Below, one piece after another: positions 51,217 to 59,753 of a DNA stretch of 64,000 nucleotides (position 1 is the first letter of the stretch; each line of letters begins with the position of its first letter). The stretch comes from Candidatus Flexicrinis affinis (GTDB lineage: Bacteria; Chloroflexota; Anaerolineae; Aggregatilineales; Phototrophicaceae), in contig JADJWE010000001.1 of NCBI GenBank assembly GCA_016716525.1, positions 434,001-498,000 of the forward strand. The letters run 5' to 3'. Below the pieces are notes generated by a model that was not told where the DNA came from, did no database searches, and saw only the letters and a list, made by a program, of their open reading frames with translations. Both the position numbers and the translations under genes were made by a program.

Positions 51217-51765
51217 GTGTCCGCATTCGTGCACGCTTCAGCGGAGGTCGAGTCCGACACCTCGATTGGTGAAGGCTCGCGCATTTGGCACCTGTGCCAT
51301 GTCCGGCGTGGTGCGTCGATCGGGACGGACTGCACGTTGGGGCGCGGCGTGTTTGTTGACGCCGGCGTGCAAATCGGCAACCGGGTCAAGATTCAGAACT
51401 ACGTTTCAGTCTTTCACGGCGTGACGATTGAGGACGGCGTGTTCGTCGGGCCGCACGTGTGTTTCACCAATGACATGCGCCCGCGCGCCGTTAATCCCGA
51501 TTTCTCCCCAAAGGCGGCGGACGACTGGGTTCTGGGCGAAACACGCGTCTCGGCGGGCGCGTCGATTGGTGCCAACTCCACGATCGTATGCGGGATCACG
51601 ATTGGCCGCTGGGCGATGATTGGCGCCGGATCGGTTGTCACGGCCGATGTACCAGACTACGGGCTAGTCGTCGGCAATCCGGCGCGCTTAATTGGGTTCG
51701 TGTGTGCCTCAGGTGTGCGCCACGACTCGCAAGAGTCGGCGCGGCAGTGTCCCGGCTGCTTATAG
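51217..51765 (+). CDS. Left-handed beta-helix N-acetyltransferase (WbpD/WlbB-like)
   Basis: The 182-residue protein is a hexapeptide-repeat acyltransferase: repeated [LIV]GxxxxI/V turns such as SIGEGSRIW, SIGTDCTLG, QIGNRVKIQ, SIGANSTIV and TIGRWAMIG, and the FTNDMRPRA loop typical of WlbB/WbpD and FdtC. It uses acetyl-CoA to N-acetylate an amino nucleotide sugar, here probably the 3-amino group of UDP-2-acetamido-3-amino-uronic acid. I prefer GTG 51217 as start because GGGGGG lies nine bases upstream; ATG 51178 would add 13 low-complexity residues with no Shine-Dalgarno. A CxxC-like end (QCPGC) is unusual. The aminotransferase and oxidoreductase genes follow. Confidence 0.9.
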   Translation: MSAFVHASAEVESDTSIGEGSRIWHLCHVRRGASIGTDCTLGRGVFVDAGVQIGNRVKIQNYVSVFHGVTIEDGVFVGPHVCFTNDMRPRAVNPDFSPKAADDWVLGETRVSAGASIGANSTIVCGITIGRWAMIGAGSVVTADVPDYGLVVGNPARLIGFVCASGVRHDSQESARQCPGCL

Positions 51766-51820
51766 CCGAAACGAGATGATTCACGGCGCGCATCACGCGC
51801 GGCCCGAAAGGATTTAGAGA

Positions 51821-52921
51821 GTGATCGAACGCACGCGTTTCAATATACCGATCTCGCGCCCGCAGCTCGGCGTCGAGGAAGAGGAAGCCGTTCTCGCGGT
51901 GCTCCGCAGCGGCCAGATTACGCAAGGCGAGCGCGTTGCCGCGTTCGAGGCGGCATTCGCTGCCTACCACGGTGCGGCCTATGCGATCGCCACCAGCAAC
52001 GGGACAACTGCGCTCAGCACAGCGATCATGGCGCACGGTATCGGCCCGGGCGACGAGGTCATTATCCCGTCGTTCAGCTTCTTCGCTACGGCGTCGTCCG
52101 TCTCGTTTACCGGCGCGGTGCCCATCTTCGTCGACATCGATCCGAAGACGTTCAACATATTGCCGGTGGCGGTCGAGGCGGCGATTACGCCGCGCACGGC
52201 CGCGATCATGCCGGTCCACCTGTACGGTCAGCCCGCCGACATGCCCGCGCTGGAAGCGATTGCCCGCAAGCACGGGCTGATCCTGCTCGAAGACGCGGCA
52301 CAAGCGCACGGCGCAAAGACCGGCGATCGCTCGGTTGGCACATGGGGCACGGCGTCGTTCAGCTTCTATGCCACGAAGAACATGACGACGACTGAAGGCG
52401 GCATGATTCTGACTAACGACGCAGAGATCGCGCGCAAAGCCCGCATTATTCGCAATCAGGGCATGGACCAGCAGTACGAGCACGTGATGATGGGCTTCAA
52501 CTTGCGCATGACCAACCTTACGGCCGCGATCGGCATCGTGCAGTTGGAAAAGCTGCCGCTGTGGACGGCCAAACGGCGTGAGCATGCCGCGTTGTACGAC
52601 AAGGCGCTGACCAGCGTCGACACGCCGTACGTTCAGCCAGACGTCACGCATGTGTATCACCAATACACGGTCAGGGTTAAGCCGGGAATCGATCGCGATA
52701 CGGCGGTCAAGCAGTTGAACAGCAATGGCATCGGGGTTCGCACTTATTATCCGAAACCGATCCATCGTCAGCCGGTCTACGCGCGCGAAGAACGTTACGC
52801 GCGGCTAGACCTGCCGGAGACCGAGCGCGCCGTGCGCGAGGTCTTCAGCCTGCCTGTTCATCCGGGGTTATCGTCCGAAGAACTCGAATTCATCATTGAC
52901 GAGGTGAACGCATTATGTTGA
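51821..52921 (+). CDS. DegT/DnrJ/EryC1/StrS-family PLP sugar aminotransferase (WbpE-like)
   Basis: The 366-residue protein is a type I PLP sugar aminotransferase. ATSNGTTALSTAIMA contains the phosphate-binding loop, LLEDAAQAHGAK supplies the pyridine-N Asp and stacking residues, and SFYATKNMTTTEGG holds the Schiff-base lysine. The family transfers an amino group from glutamate to a keto nucleotide sugar. With the WbpD-like acetyltransferase before it and a Gfo/Idh oxidoreductase overlapping it by 7 bp, it fits WbpE/WlbC, which makes UDP-2-acetamido-3-amino-glucuronate. The start is GTG with AAAGGA upstream. The sugar is inferred from gene order. Confidence 0.93.
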   Translation: MIERTRFNIPISRPQLGVEEEEAVLAVLRSGQITQGERVAAFEAAFAAYHGAAYAIATSNGTTALSTAIMAHGIGPGDEVIIPSFSFFATASSVSFTGAVPIFVDIDPKTFNILPVAVEAAITPRTAAIMPVHLYGQPADMPALEAIARKHGLILLEDAAQAHGAKTGDRSVGTWGTASFSFYATKNMTTTEGGMILTNDAEIARKARIIRNQGMDQQYEHVMMGFNLRMTNLTAAIGIVQLEKLPLWTAKRREHAALYDKALTSVDTPYVQPDVTHVYHQYTVRVKPGIDRDTAVKQLNSNGIGVRTYYPKPIHRQPVYAREERYARLDLPETERAVREVFSLPVHPGLSSEELEFIIDEVNALC

Positions 52922-53931
52922 AAGCAGCAGTTGTCGGCGTAGGAAGCATGGGGCGCAACCACGCCCGTGTGTATCGTGAAATGGAAGGCAACGTTCAACT
53001 GGTCGGCGTTGCAGACGCCAACCCGGCCGAAGCCGCAAAGGCCGGCGCACGCACAGGCGTACCCCATTTCTCCGACTATCACGAGATGATCGACAAGGTG
53101 AAGCCGGATTTGGTGTCGCTCGCGGTGCCGACGGCGCTTCATGCTCAGATCGGGCTTGAACTGATCGAACGCGGGATCAACCTTCTGATCGAGAAGCCGA
53201 TTGCCACCACTCTTGAAGAGGGCGAGGCGCTCATCGAAGCGGCGCGCAAGGCGGGGGTCGTACTGCAGGTCGGCCATATCGAGCGCTTCAACCCAGTGGT
53301 CATGGAAATGAAGCGCCGGCTGCAGGAAGGTATGGCCGGTCGCATCTACAAGATTCAGACACAGCGCCTGAGCCCGTATCCGGGCCGCATTCAGGATGCC
53401 GGGGCCGTCACCGACCTCGCCACCCATGACATCGACCTGCTGCGCAACTTGATGAACGACGAAATCAGCCGGCTGTACGGGGAAATCCTGCACACCATCA
53501 ACCGCGACCGCGAAGACGGCCTAAACGGCATCCTGCGCTTCCGCAGCGGGATCATCGGCGTGTTGGACGTCAACTGGATCACGCCGGCGAAGGTGCGGCG
53601 CATCACCATTACCGGTGCGCGCGGCATGCTGCGCTGCGACTTGCTATCGCAGGAATTGTATTTCTACGAGAACGAGACCGCGCCAAGCCAGTGGGATACG
53701 CTGAGCGTCTTGCGCGGTGTCAGCGAAGGCAACGTGATCGGTTTCCGTATCGGGCGCCACGAGCCGCTTGCGGCCGAGCTTGCCGACTTCGCCGAGACCG
53801 TCCGTACAGGCCGCAAGCCGACTGTGAGCGGCGAGGACGGCCTCGAAACGCTGCGCATCGCACGCGAGTTCATCCTTTCGGCCGAGCAGCGGCGGGTTAT
53901 CGACTACGAACGTCAGCCCGAGTTGGCGTAG
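52915..53931 (+). CDS. Gfo/Idh/MocA-family NAD-dependent sugar oxidoreductase (WbpB/WlbA-like)
   Basis: The 338-residue protein starts with an NAD-binding Rossmann fold (AVVGVGSMGRNHARVYREM) followed by ADANPAEA. The EKP motif lies in LLIEKPIATT and the active-site region in THDIDLLRNL. This fits nucleotide-sugar 3-dehydrogenases of the WbpB/WlbA type, which make the 3-keto sugar that the neighbouring aminotransferase needs. The ATG overlaps the aminotransferase stop by 7 bp, so translation is coupled. A perfect terminator follows 26 bp after its stop. WbpA (UDP-GlcNAc 6-dehydrogenase) is not in this window. Confidence 0.92.
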   Translation: MLKAAVVGVGSMGRNHARVYREMEGNVQLVGVADANPAEAAKAGARTGVPHFSDYHEMIDKVKPDLVSLAVPTALHAQIGLELIERGINLLIEKPIATTLEEGEALIEAARKAGVVLQVGHIERFNPVVMEMKRRLQEGMAGRIYKIQTQRLSPYPGRIQDAGAVTDLATHDIDLLRNLMNDEISRLYGEILHTINRDREDGLNGILRFRSGIIGVLDVNWITPAKVRRITITGARGMLRCDLLSQELYFYENETAPSQWDTLSVLRGVSEGNVIGFRIGRHEPLAAELADFAETVRTGRKPTVSGEDGLETLRIAREFILSAEQRRVIDYERQPELA

Positions 53932-53957
53932 CACCAAGCCAGCAAACCATAGAATCG

Positions 53958-54000
53958 AAAGCGCGCGGAACGAACCCGTTCCGCGCGCTTTTTCTTTTTT
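53958..54000 (+). terminator. Intrinsic terminator (perfect 15-bp hairpin with T-run)
   Basis: Left arm 53958-53972 and right arm 53977-53991 are perfectly complementary with an AACC loop, followed by ttctttttt. It ends the acetyltransferase, aminotransferase and oxidoreductase run. The hairpin lies between convergent genes and may also slow transcription from the minus-strand flippase gene, though the T-run on that side is only TTT. Confidence 0.95.
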
Positions 54001-54015
54001 GCGACCTGCAAACTA

Positions 54016-55314
54016 TCAGTCCGCCAGCTTCGCATGTTGGTAGATCGACATGACGAACAGGATCGCGAAGTTGCCTAGCTCGGCGCAAACGCGCGCTAGG
54101 GCCGCGCCCGCAAACCCGAAGCTCCGGATGAACACAAGCGAGAAGATGGCCGTCATGATCAGCGTTGCGGCGGCCGCAGCAGGCAGTCGCTTGTGTCGGC
54201 GCTGGGCGATGAGATAGTTGGTGAGGTAGGTGTTGGCGAAGATCAGCGGGACGACCAGCGCGAGGACACGCATCGCCGGGATCGCCTCGATGAACTGCTC
54301 GCCATAGAGGAATTCCAGGACGAGGTACCCGCCGATCAGCAGTGCGACGGTGACCAGCGCGCCGAGGAATAGGCCAAGCCCTGTGTAGCGAAGGTGAAGC
54401 CGCAGGGTCCGTTCGTCGTTGGAGACGCTCTGAGCGAGCGCGGGCAGCAAGGCTGTTCCAAGCGCGACTGGCAGCATAAAGAACGGACTGACAGTGCCGT
54501 TCGCTGCGCCAAAAAGGCCGACTTCGCGATCCGGTGCGAACCACGATAGGATGACCGTCGGAAGCTGCAAGTAGAGGCTTACGAGTGCGAGGCTTCCACC
54601 AATCGGCAGCGCGGCCCGCATCAGCTTGACCGTGCCGTGCGGTTTGCCGAGTTTCGGCCACCCTATCATGCGATAGGCCATGGCCCAACTAGCCACCAGA
54701 CCCGCGACAGCCGCAGCCAAGAGCGCCAACAGGATGGCATCGAGCGCACGGACTCCGGCCGCCAGCAGGATAACGATTGTGGCCATTCCGATAAACTTGT
54801 CGAAGAGGCGCGTCAGTGTGTCGTACTGCATGCGCTGCAGCCCTTGAAACACCGCACGCCCGAGATCGGCAAGGCCGTTGATACCGAGAATCAGGGCGAC
54901 GATCATAATGTAGCCCCAGACCGGCATGGCATAGTTCACTGCGGTCGCGGCGAACGCGATCAGCGCAAGCGCCAGTGGCATTGCGACGATACGCAGCCAG
55001 ATGGCTGGACGGAGGCTTTCCCGTGCTTTGTCAGGATCGGACGAACGCGCGATCTCGCGGACGATCAACGCGTCGACGCCGAGGGTAAAGGCAAGCCCGA
55101 AGATCCCGGCGAACGCGAATGCGGCGGTGTACTGACCGTAGATGGCATCGCCAAGGAAGCGCGCGACGAGAATTCCGTTGAGCGCGAGAATGACCTGAAT
55201 CAGAAACTGCCCGACGACCAGATACGACGCGTTGCGTGCTACACGTTGTACGGGGACGCGCATCTCAGGTTGCGTCTTGATACGGGCACGATCCACAGCG
55301 GTTTGCTGGGACAT
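54016..55314 (-). CDS. Wzx-type polysaccharide flippase (MVF/MOP superfamily)
   Basis: The 432-residue protein has about 12-14 membrane helices. Opening features are VARNASYLVVGQFLIQVIL and LNGILVARFLGDAIYGQY, then FALGVDALIVREIAR, all typical of RfbX/Wzx oligosaccharide flippases that move undecaprenyl-linked repeat units across the membrane. I chose ATG 55312-55314 (AGGAG ten bases upstream). A longer frame from 55449 would add 45 non-conserved residues; a perfect -10 at 55473-55478 would allow either. It lies convergent to the nucleotide-sugar genes and is probably transcribed alone. Confidence 0.9.
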   Translation of the reverse strand: MSQQTAVDRARIKTQPEMRVPVQRVARNASYLVVGQFLIQVILALNGILVARFLGDAIYGQYTAAFAFAGIFGLAFTLGVDALIVREIARSSDPDKARESLRPAIWLRIVAMPLALALIAFAATAVNYAMPVWGYIMIVALILGINGLADLGRAVFQGLQRMQYDTLTRLFDKFIGMATIVILLAAGVRALDAILLALLAAAVAGLVASWAMAYRMIGWPKLGKPHGTVKLMRAALPIGGSLALVSLYLQLPTVILSWFAPDREVGLFGAANGTVSPFFMLPVALGTALLPALAQSVSNDERTLRLHLRYTGLGLFLGALVTVALLIGGYLVLEFLYGEQFIEAIPAMRVLALVVPLIFANTYLTNYLIAQRRHKRLPAAAAATLIMTAIFSLVFIRSFGFAGAALARVCAELGNFAILFVMSIYQHAKLAD

Positions 55315-55472
55315 AACAGGCAAACTCCTAACGGCCCCGAGCCGTCGAATTCGATGGTGTGAAGTGACATGCTGACAAGCGCGCGTGAACGCAAATCGGA
55401 AGAAGAACGCACCGGAGACATACACATCCCATCGGCGCGGGATCATCATCGTTTTGAACCTCAGACGCCTGC

Positions 55473-55478
55473 ATTATA
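55473..55478 (-). promoter_or_regulatory. Probable -10 box for the flippase gene
   Basis: The minus strand reads TATAAT, preceded by a G-rich spacer and no good -35. It would give a leader of about 150 bases to the ATG at 55314. Confidence 0.45.
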
Positions 55479-55565
55479 CAACGACCCCCCGGGGCCGAAT
55501 CATTGCGAACTGTTGACAAACTCTGACAACTTCGTGGTTGATTGAGGAATCACGGGGCAGACCGG

Positions 55566-55594
55566 TTGGCATACGATAGTTACACGGCTATAGT
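55566..55594 (+). promoter_or_regulatory. Sigma-70-type promoter for the lipid-linked sugar module
   Basis: TTGGCA (55566-55571) and TATAGT (55589-55594) are separated by exactly 17 bp and lie 36 bp before the ATG of the first gene of the plus-strand run. This is the best -35/-10 pair in the window. Confidence 0.7.
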
Positions 55595-55629
55595 TGACGC
55601 TGTGTTGGTCCTCACCGAAGTCGGACTCC

Positions 55630-56364
55630 ATGAAGCTGTCGATTGTCATTCCCGCATATAACGAGAGTGAAAGCGTTGCACATACCGCCGAAAAGCTGCG
55701 TCCTGTGCTCGATCAGCTCGCGGCCACGTACGAGGTCGAGGTCGTCTTTGTGGACGACGGAAGCAAAGACGACACCGTGGCGAAGCTCAAAGCAGAATTT
55801 GACGGCGATACGCGAATACACGTCGTGCAGCACCTGCAGAATCAAGGCCCCGGCGCGGCCATCCGCACCGGATTTGCGGCGGCTGTCGGGGATATCGTCG
55901 TCACGACGGATTTTGACGGGACGTACCGGTTCGAGAACATCCCGGTCATCGTTGCGCAGCTTGAGCGCGACGCTGTCGATCTCGTAACGGCTTCGCCCTA
56001 TCACCCAAAAGGCGGGGTGGAAGGCGTGCCACGCTACCGGCTGCTGTTCAGCATTGGTGCCTCCACGCTGTATCGAATTCTGGTATCGTGGAAAGTACAT
56101 ACGTGGACGTCGTTCTTCCGTGCGTACCGGCGTGAGGTCGTCAAGAGCGTGTACTTCGAAAGCAGCGGGTTCTTGGCTGTGACCGAAATCCTCGTTAATG
56201 CGCTGCGCATGGGGTTTCGGGTCTCGGAGTTTCCGACCATCCTGCATCAGCGTGCGTACGGACAGTCGAGCCTGAAGATCGCGCGCACGACATGGGCGCA
56301 TCTCAAGTTTCAAGCGCGCATTCTGCTCCGCCGCGCACCGCTGCATCCGCCGGAGCAGGCTTGA
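55630..56364 (+). CDS. GT2-family polyprenyl-phosphate sugar transferase (DPM1-like)
   Basis: The 244-residue protein is a compact GT-A enzyme: SIVIPAYNESESVAHTAEKL at the start, VVFVDDGSKDDTVAKL, and TTDFDGTY with the DxD metal motif. It has no C-terminal membrane helices, like archaeal and some bacterial Dpm1/ArnC relatives that make a polyprenyl-phosphate monosaccharide. The ATG at 55630 begins the conserved sequence; the longer TTG frame is not needed. It heads a run with an SMR-type flippase, an FAD oxidoreductase and two GT-C enzymes, which supports a role in making the lipid-linked donor. Confidence 0.92.
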   Translation: MKLSIVIPAYNESESVAHTAEKLRPVLDQLAATYEVEVVFVDDGSKDDTVAKLKAEFDGDTRIHVVQHLQNQGPGAAIRTGFAAAVGDIVVTTDFDGTYRFENIPVIVAQLERDAVDLVTASPYHPKGGVEGVPRYRLLFSIGASTLYRILVSWKVHTWTSFFRAYRREVVKSVYFESSGFLAVTEILVNALRMGFRVSEFPTILHQRAYGQSSLKIARTTWAHLKFQARILLRRAPLHPPEQA

Positions 56365-56412
56365 CTTCCGCCCAAACACCTGCCCACCGCCCATAGGAGA
56401 AACGTTTCGCTC

Positions 56413-56775
56413 ATGGAATGGGTGATTATCGGTTTCAGCACATTGTTCAGCATCTTGGGACAGCTCGGCCTCAAGTTCGCGATGCGCCGTGTCGCGGCCG
56501 TGACGGGCGATACGCGTCCGGTCGTGGTTCGTATCTTGTTTTCGCCCCTGACCATCGGCGCGCTTTTCGTCTATGGATGCGGCGTCATCTTCTGGCTGAT
56601 GGCCTTGTCGCGCATGGACGTTAGCCTGGTCCATCCTTTTGCCAGCCTGAGCTACATTGGCATTATGATCGGATCGTACTATCTATTCGGCGAAGAGATT
56701 TCACGCGTGCGTGTGATCGGCTTTGCGGTCGTCATATTCGGCGTGCTGCTCATCGGGCTTAGCGCACGGCTCTGA
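56413..56775 (+). CDS. SMR/DMT-family four-helix membrane protein (ArnE/F-like flippase subunit)
   Basis: The 120-residue protein has four membrane helices and the EmrE/ArnE-like pattern: STLFSILGQLGLKFAM in helix 1, VYGCGVIFWLMALSRMDVS in helix 2, HPFASLSYIGIMIGSYY in helix 3 and VIGFAVVIFGVLLIG in helix 4. The YxxG(E)E and proline/serine patterns of helix 3 resemble ArnE/ArnF, which flip undecaprenyl-phosphate-aminoarabinose. Membership in the SMR fold is clear; drug export is the alternative. Its place right after the polyprenyl-phosphate GT2 favours lipid-sugar flipping. As only one gene is present, it would work as a homodimer. Confidence 0.88.
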   Translation: MEWVIIGFSTLFSILGQLGLKFAMRRVAAVTGDTRPVVVRILFSPLTIGALFVYGCGVIFWLMALSRMDVSLVHPFASLSYIGIMIGSYYLFGEEISRVRVIGFAVVIFGVLLIGLSARL

Positions 56776-56790
56776 CACGAAAGGTCAAGC

Positions 56791-58107
56791 ATGAAGGTTG
56801 CCATCGTTGGCGGGGGTCTGATGGGAGTGACCCTCGCCTATCATCTTGCCCGTGCGGGCCACAGTATCAACGTCTACGAACGCTCCCCGAATATCGGCGG
56901 CCTGGCGACGTACCTCGATTATCATGGCGTGCGCGTCGACCGCTTTTACCACACGATCCTCAGCAGCGACATGACGATGCAAACACTCATCCGCGAGACC
57001 GGCGTCGAGGATCGGTTGCGCTTTACGGAGACCAAGCAGGGGTTTTACGACAGCGGGAACCTGTACCCGTTCAACACGCCGAAGGACTTCATGATGTTCC
57101 CGCCGCTGAACCTGTTTCAGCGGTTCCGATTGGCGCTGCAGGTGATTTTCGCCCAGTTCGAGCGCGATGCGGCCAAGATGGACACCATCCCGGTCGAGCA
57201 GTGGCTCTCTCGCGTCAGCGGGCGCGGCGTGGTCGAGAAGGTATGGCGTCCGCTGCTGCGCGCCAAGTTCGACGCCGAAGCCGTCGACGTGCCGGCTACG
57301 TACATCTGGTCGCGCTTGCGCCGTATGATGTCGACACGGCAGGGCGTCACGTCGAAGGAGATGATGTGTTACCTGATCGGCGGCTACTTCACGCTGATCG
57401 AGGCGCTGGCGAAGCACTGCGCGGACATGGGCGTGACCCTGTCGACCAGTACGCCGGTCGAGCAGGTCAACATGGAGAACGGGCGCGCCGTCGGTGTGCG
57501 TGTCGGCGGGGAAGACGTTGCGGCGGATATCGTCATCGCCACGGTGCCCTCGCCGTACATCGCCGAGCTGATCCCCGGCGGGCCGCAGGATTACCGTGCC
57601 CTGCTCGCCAAGCAGCAGTATCTGGGTGTCATGTGCCCGCTGATGATCCTCAACAAGCCGCTGACTCCGTACTACGTCCTGAACATCACCGACCCGCGTA
57701 TCCCGTTTACCGCGGTTGTCGAGACGACGAACCTGATCGCGCCGGAGCATGTGGGCGGCAACCACTTGATCTATCTGCCCAAGTATCTGTCGCCCAACAG
57801 CGAGATCGCTACATGGTCGGACGAGCGCGTCCGCGACGAGTGGATGCGCTACTTCAAGCAGATGTTCCCCGACTTCGATGAGTCGAGCGTTGTCGAGTTT
57901 CTTGTGCAGCGCGCGCGCTATGTCGAGCCGTTGCGGCCGATGGGCACGACCAACGAGATCCCGCAGATCCAAAGCCCGATCCCGGGCCTGTTCGTTGCCA
58001 ACACGGTCATGTTGTACCCCGACTTGAGCAACGGCGAGGCCGTGACCAGCCTCGCCAAACGGGTCATCACGGCTGTGCTGGGGCAGGGTGGGACAAGCGC
58101 TTCTTGA
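56791..58107 (+). CDS. FAD-dependent oxidoreductase/amine oxidase-like (protoporphyrinogen oxidase or UDP-Galp mutase-like fold)
   Basis: The 438-residue flavoprotein has the dinucleotide-binding motif VGGGLMGVTLAYHLARAG (residues 6-23), the ER-containing second strand VYERSPNIGGLATY, and the C-terminal FAD motif GLFVANTVMLYPDLSNGEAV. It belongs to the amine oxidase/PPOX superfamily; close relatives sit in glycan clusters and are often annotated as UDP-galactopyranose mutase-like or desaturase-like. The substrate cannot be read off. Candidates are a sugar or polyprenyl lipid in the pathway of its neighbours. AAAGG precedes the ATG, and the gene lies 15 bp after the SMR gene and 26 bp before the first GT-C gene. 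Confidence 0.9.
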   Translation: MKVAIVGGGLMGVTLAYHLARAGHSINVYERSPNIGGLATYLDYHGVRVDRFYHTILSSDMTMQTLIRETGVEDRLRFTETKQGFYDSGNLYPFNTPKDFMMFPPLNLFQRFRLALQVIFAQFERDAAKMDTIPVEQWLSRVSGRGVVEKVWRPLLRAKFDAEAVDVPATYIWSRLRRMMSTRQGVTSKEMMCYLIGGYFTLIEALAKHCADMGVTLSTSTPVEQVNMENGRAVGVRVGGEDVAADIVIATVPSPYIAELIPGGPQDYRALLAKQQYLGVMCPLMILNKPLTPYYVLNITDPRIPFTAVVETTNLIAPEHVGGNHLIYLPKYLSPNSEIATWSDERVRDEWMRYFKQMFPDFDESSVVEFLVQRARYVEPLRPMGTTNEIPQIQSPIPGLFVANTVMLYPDLSNGEAVTSLAKRVITAVLGQGGTSAS

Positions 58108-58133
58108 GTCACCGGACACCGGAGGGGGCGTAG

Positions 58134-59684
58134 GTGATTGACAGACTAGTCGACTATGTGGTGAGCGATACGCCGCGTGCGCGCGACTTTCGCTTGGCGG
58201 CGCTCGCGCTGGCCGTGCTCACCGTGTTTCTGTTTACGTTCCGGCAGCCCGTGTATCCGGGGCCGGACTTTGACGAGGGCGCCTACGTCAACGTTGCCAA
58301 GACGTTCGCTGAGGACGGCATCTACGCCGAGAAGAATCTCGACGGCTACAACTTTCTCGGGCCGGTGATCAGTACCGGGCCGACGGTGATCCTACCGATT
58401 GCGCTGCTGTTCAAGTTTGTCGACCCGTCGATCCCGGCGGCGCGGCTGACGATCGCCGCTTACGGCCTGTTGATGATGGCGAGCTTCACCATCCTGTGCC
58501 TGCGGCTGATGCGCCCGCAAGCCGTTCTGCTCGCCGTTCTGCTCGTACTCTTCGGCTGGGGCAATCAGATGCCCTACATGTTCCGGCTCGTGATCGGTGA
58601 AGGGCCGGGGTTGGCGCTGCTGTTCACGGCGCTCGTGCTTTGGCTCACCGAGCGACCCGGGCCGATCCGTTTGGTGTTGGTCGGCGTGCTGTTCGGGCTG
58701 GTGACGATCACGAAGGTACAGTACGCGTTTTTCGTCCTTCCTGCGCTGCTGCTGATGTGGATCGCCAACATGGTGTGGTATCGCCAGCGCCGGTGGGATT
58801 ACTTCGTGATCCCCGGCATCGTGTCCGGCATCGTCTTCTTCGGCTGGACGTACTTCACGTACTTCCTCAACGGCGTCGGAATTCGCGATCCAGCGGCCGA
58901 CATGAGCACGGTACAGGCTGCCGCCGGCAGCGCCTACTTCGTCCTCGACGTGACCAACAAAGTCCAGAACGTCTTTAATCTGGTCAACGGCACGATCCAC
59001 GGCGGCCTGTTCATCCCGGCGGCGCTGTACGGTTTGTGGCGGTCAAGCCGCCGCAGCGGGGACGGGTTGGTGTGGGGAATCCTCACGGCGATGCTGCTGC
59101 TGAGCAGCGGGTTCTACATCCTGTCGATCGGGTGGGTGCGGCTGTCGATCGCGACCAAGATCATGGCGGCGCTGTTTGTGGCTGCGTTCGTGTTCGACGC
59201 GTTCAAGGCCGTGATTTACGCGACGCGGGGCAGCGAATCGCGCGGTTCGGCCATGACTCCGCGCTGGATTGCGCTGATGCTCGTCTCGGGGTGGCTGATC
59301 TTCACGGTCGTGCTGCCGAGCTTCCGCGCTGTCTACTACGTCGTGCGGCTCGGGGACGCGAGCGCCTATATGGTCGGCGAGTACCTTACCCAGAACGCCC
59401 CGCTCGAGACGATTGTCGAGTCGTGGGAAAAAGAACTCTCGCTCATCAGCGACCATGTCTACCATTTCCCGCCCCAGCTTGTCGAAGCGCAGGTTAACGC
59501 ATACGAGCACCGTCTGAGTGACACACCCGCCGGAGAGCTGTACGACTTCCGCGACTTCGTCGATCCGGCGTATGTGGTGATTGGTCCACTGGGGCGCAAG
59601 GGCGAGCTCTACTCACCAGAGAAGCTGGCCGATTTCGAGTTGGTGGAGACGTTTGGGCCTTACGAGATCTACGCCCGACGTTAG
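58134..59684 (+). CDS. GT-C (PMT/ArnT-like, GT39/83-type) membrane glycosyltransferase, copy 1
   Basis: The 516-residue protein has about ten to twelve membrane helices over residues 20-430 and a C-terminal soluble part. The first periplasmic loop has PDFDEGAYVNVAKTFAEDGI, with the Asp-Glu pair that serves as catalytic and metal site in PMT/ArnT enzymes. NFLGPVISTGPTVILPIA follows. It would use a polyprenyl-phosphate sugar to glycosylate a protein or lipid on the outer face. The start is GTG with GGAGGGGGCGTAG upstream. A close paralogue follows, so the pair arose by tandem duplication. Confidence 0.92.
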   Translation: MIDRLVDYVVSDTPRARDFRLAALALAVLTVFLFTFRQPVYPGPDFDEGAYVNVAKTFAEDGIYAEKNLDGYNFLGPVISTGPTVILPIALLFKFVDPSIPAARLTIAAYGLLMMASFTILCLRLMRPQAVLLAVLLVLFGWGNQMPYMFRLVIGEGPGLALLFTALVLWLTERPGPIRLVLVGVLFGLVTITKVQYAFFVLPALLLMWIANMVWYRQRRWDYFVIPGIVSGIVFFGWTYFTYFLNGVGIRDPAADMSTVQAAAGSAYFVLDVTNKVQNVFNLVNGTIHGGLFIPAALYGLWRSSRRSGDGLVWGILTAMLLLSSGFYILSIGWVRLSIATKIMAALFVAAFVFDAFKAVIYATRGSESRGSAMTPRWIALMLVSGWLIFTVVLPSFRAVYYVVRLGDASAYMVGEYLTQNAPLETIVESWEKELSLISDHVYHFPPQLVEAQVNAYEHRLSDTPAGELYDFRDFVDPAYVVIGPLGRKGELYSPEKLADFELVETFGPYEIYARR

Positions 59685-59753
59685 GCACGATGCGGCGGCG
59701 CGATGCACCAATGGCTGTGTCACATGCCGTGATGAACCAGAGGGACTTCTGCG

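Larger units (their letters stand above)
55315..55629. other. Divergent control region between flippase and lipid-sugar module
   Basis: About 315 bp between divergent genes. It holds a good plus-strand promoter (55566-55594) and a minus-strand TATAAT (55473-55478). If the longer flippase start at 55449 is used, part of this region is coding. Confidence 0.6.

Noticed and set aside
51638..52765. 375-aa minus-strand frame opposite the aminotransferase gene
   Set aside because: Antisense to a PLP enzyme with an intact Schiff-base lysine motif.
53958..53991. The 15-bp perfect palindrome as a possible attachment site or small RNA
   Set aside because: Its position right after a stop codon, the 4-base loop and the following T-run make it an intrinsic terminator.
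55612..56634. 340-aa minus-strand frame opposite the GT2 and SMR genes
   Set aside because: Charged, low-complexity shadow with no domain; the plus strand has both a promoter and clear families.
56785..58119. 444-aa minus-strand frame opposite the FAD oxidoreductase
   Set aside because: Antisense shadow rich in Arg, His and Asp; the plus strand has the GxGxxG motif and coupled neighbours.
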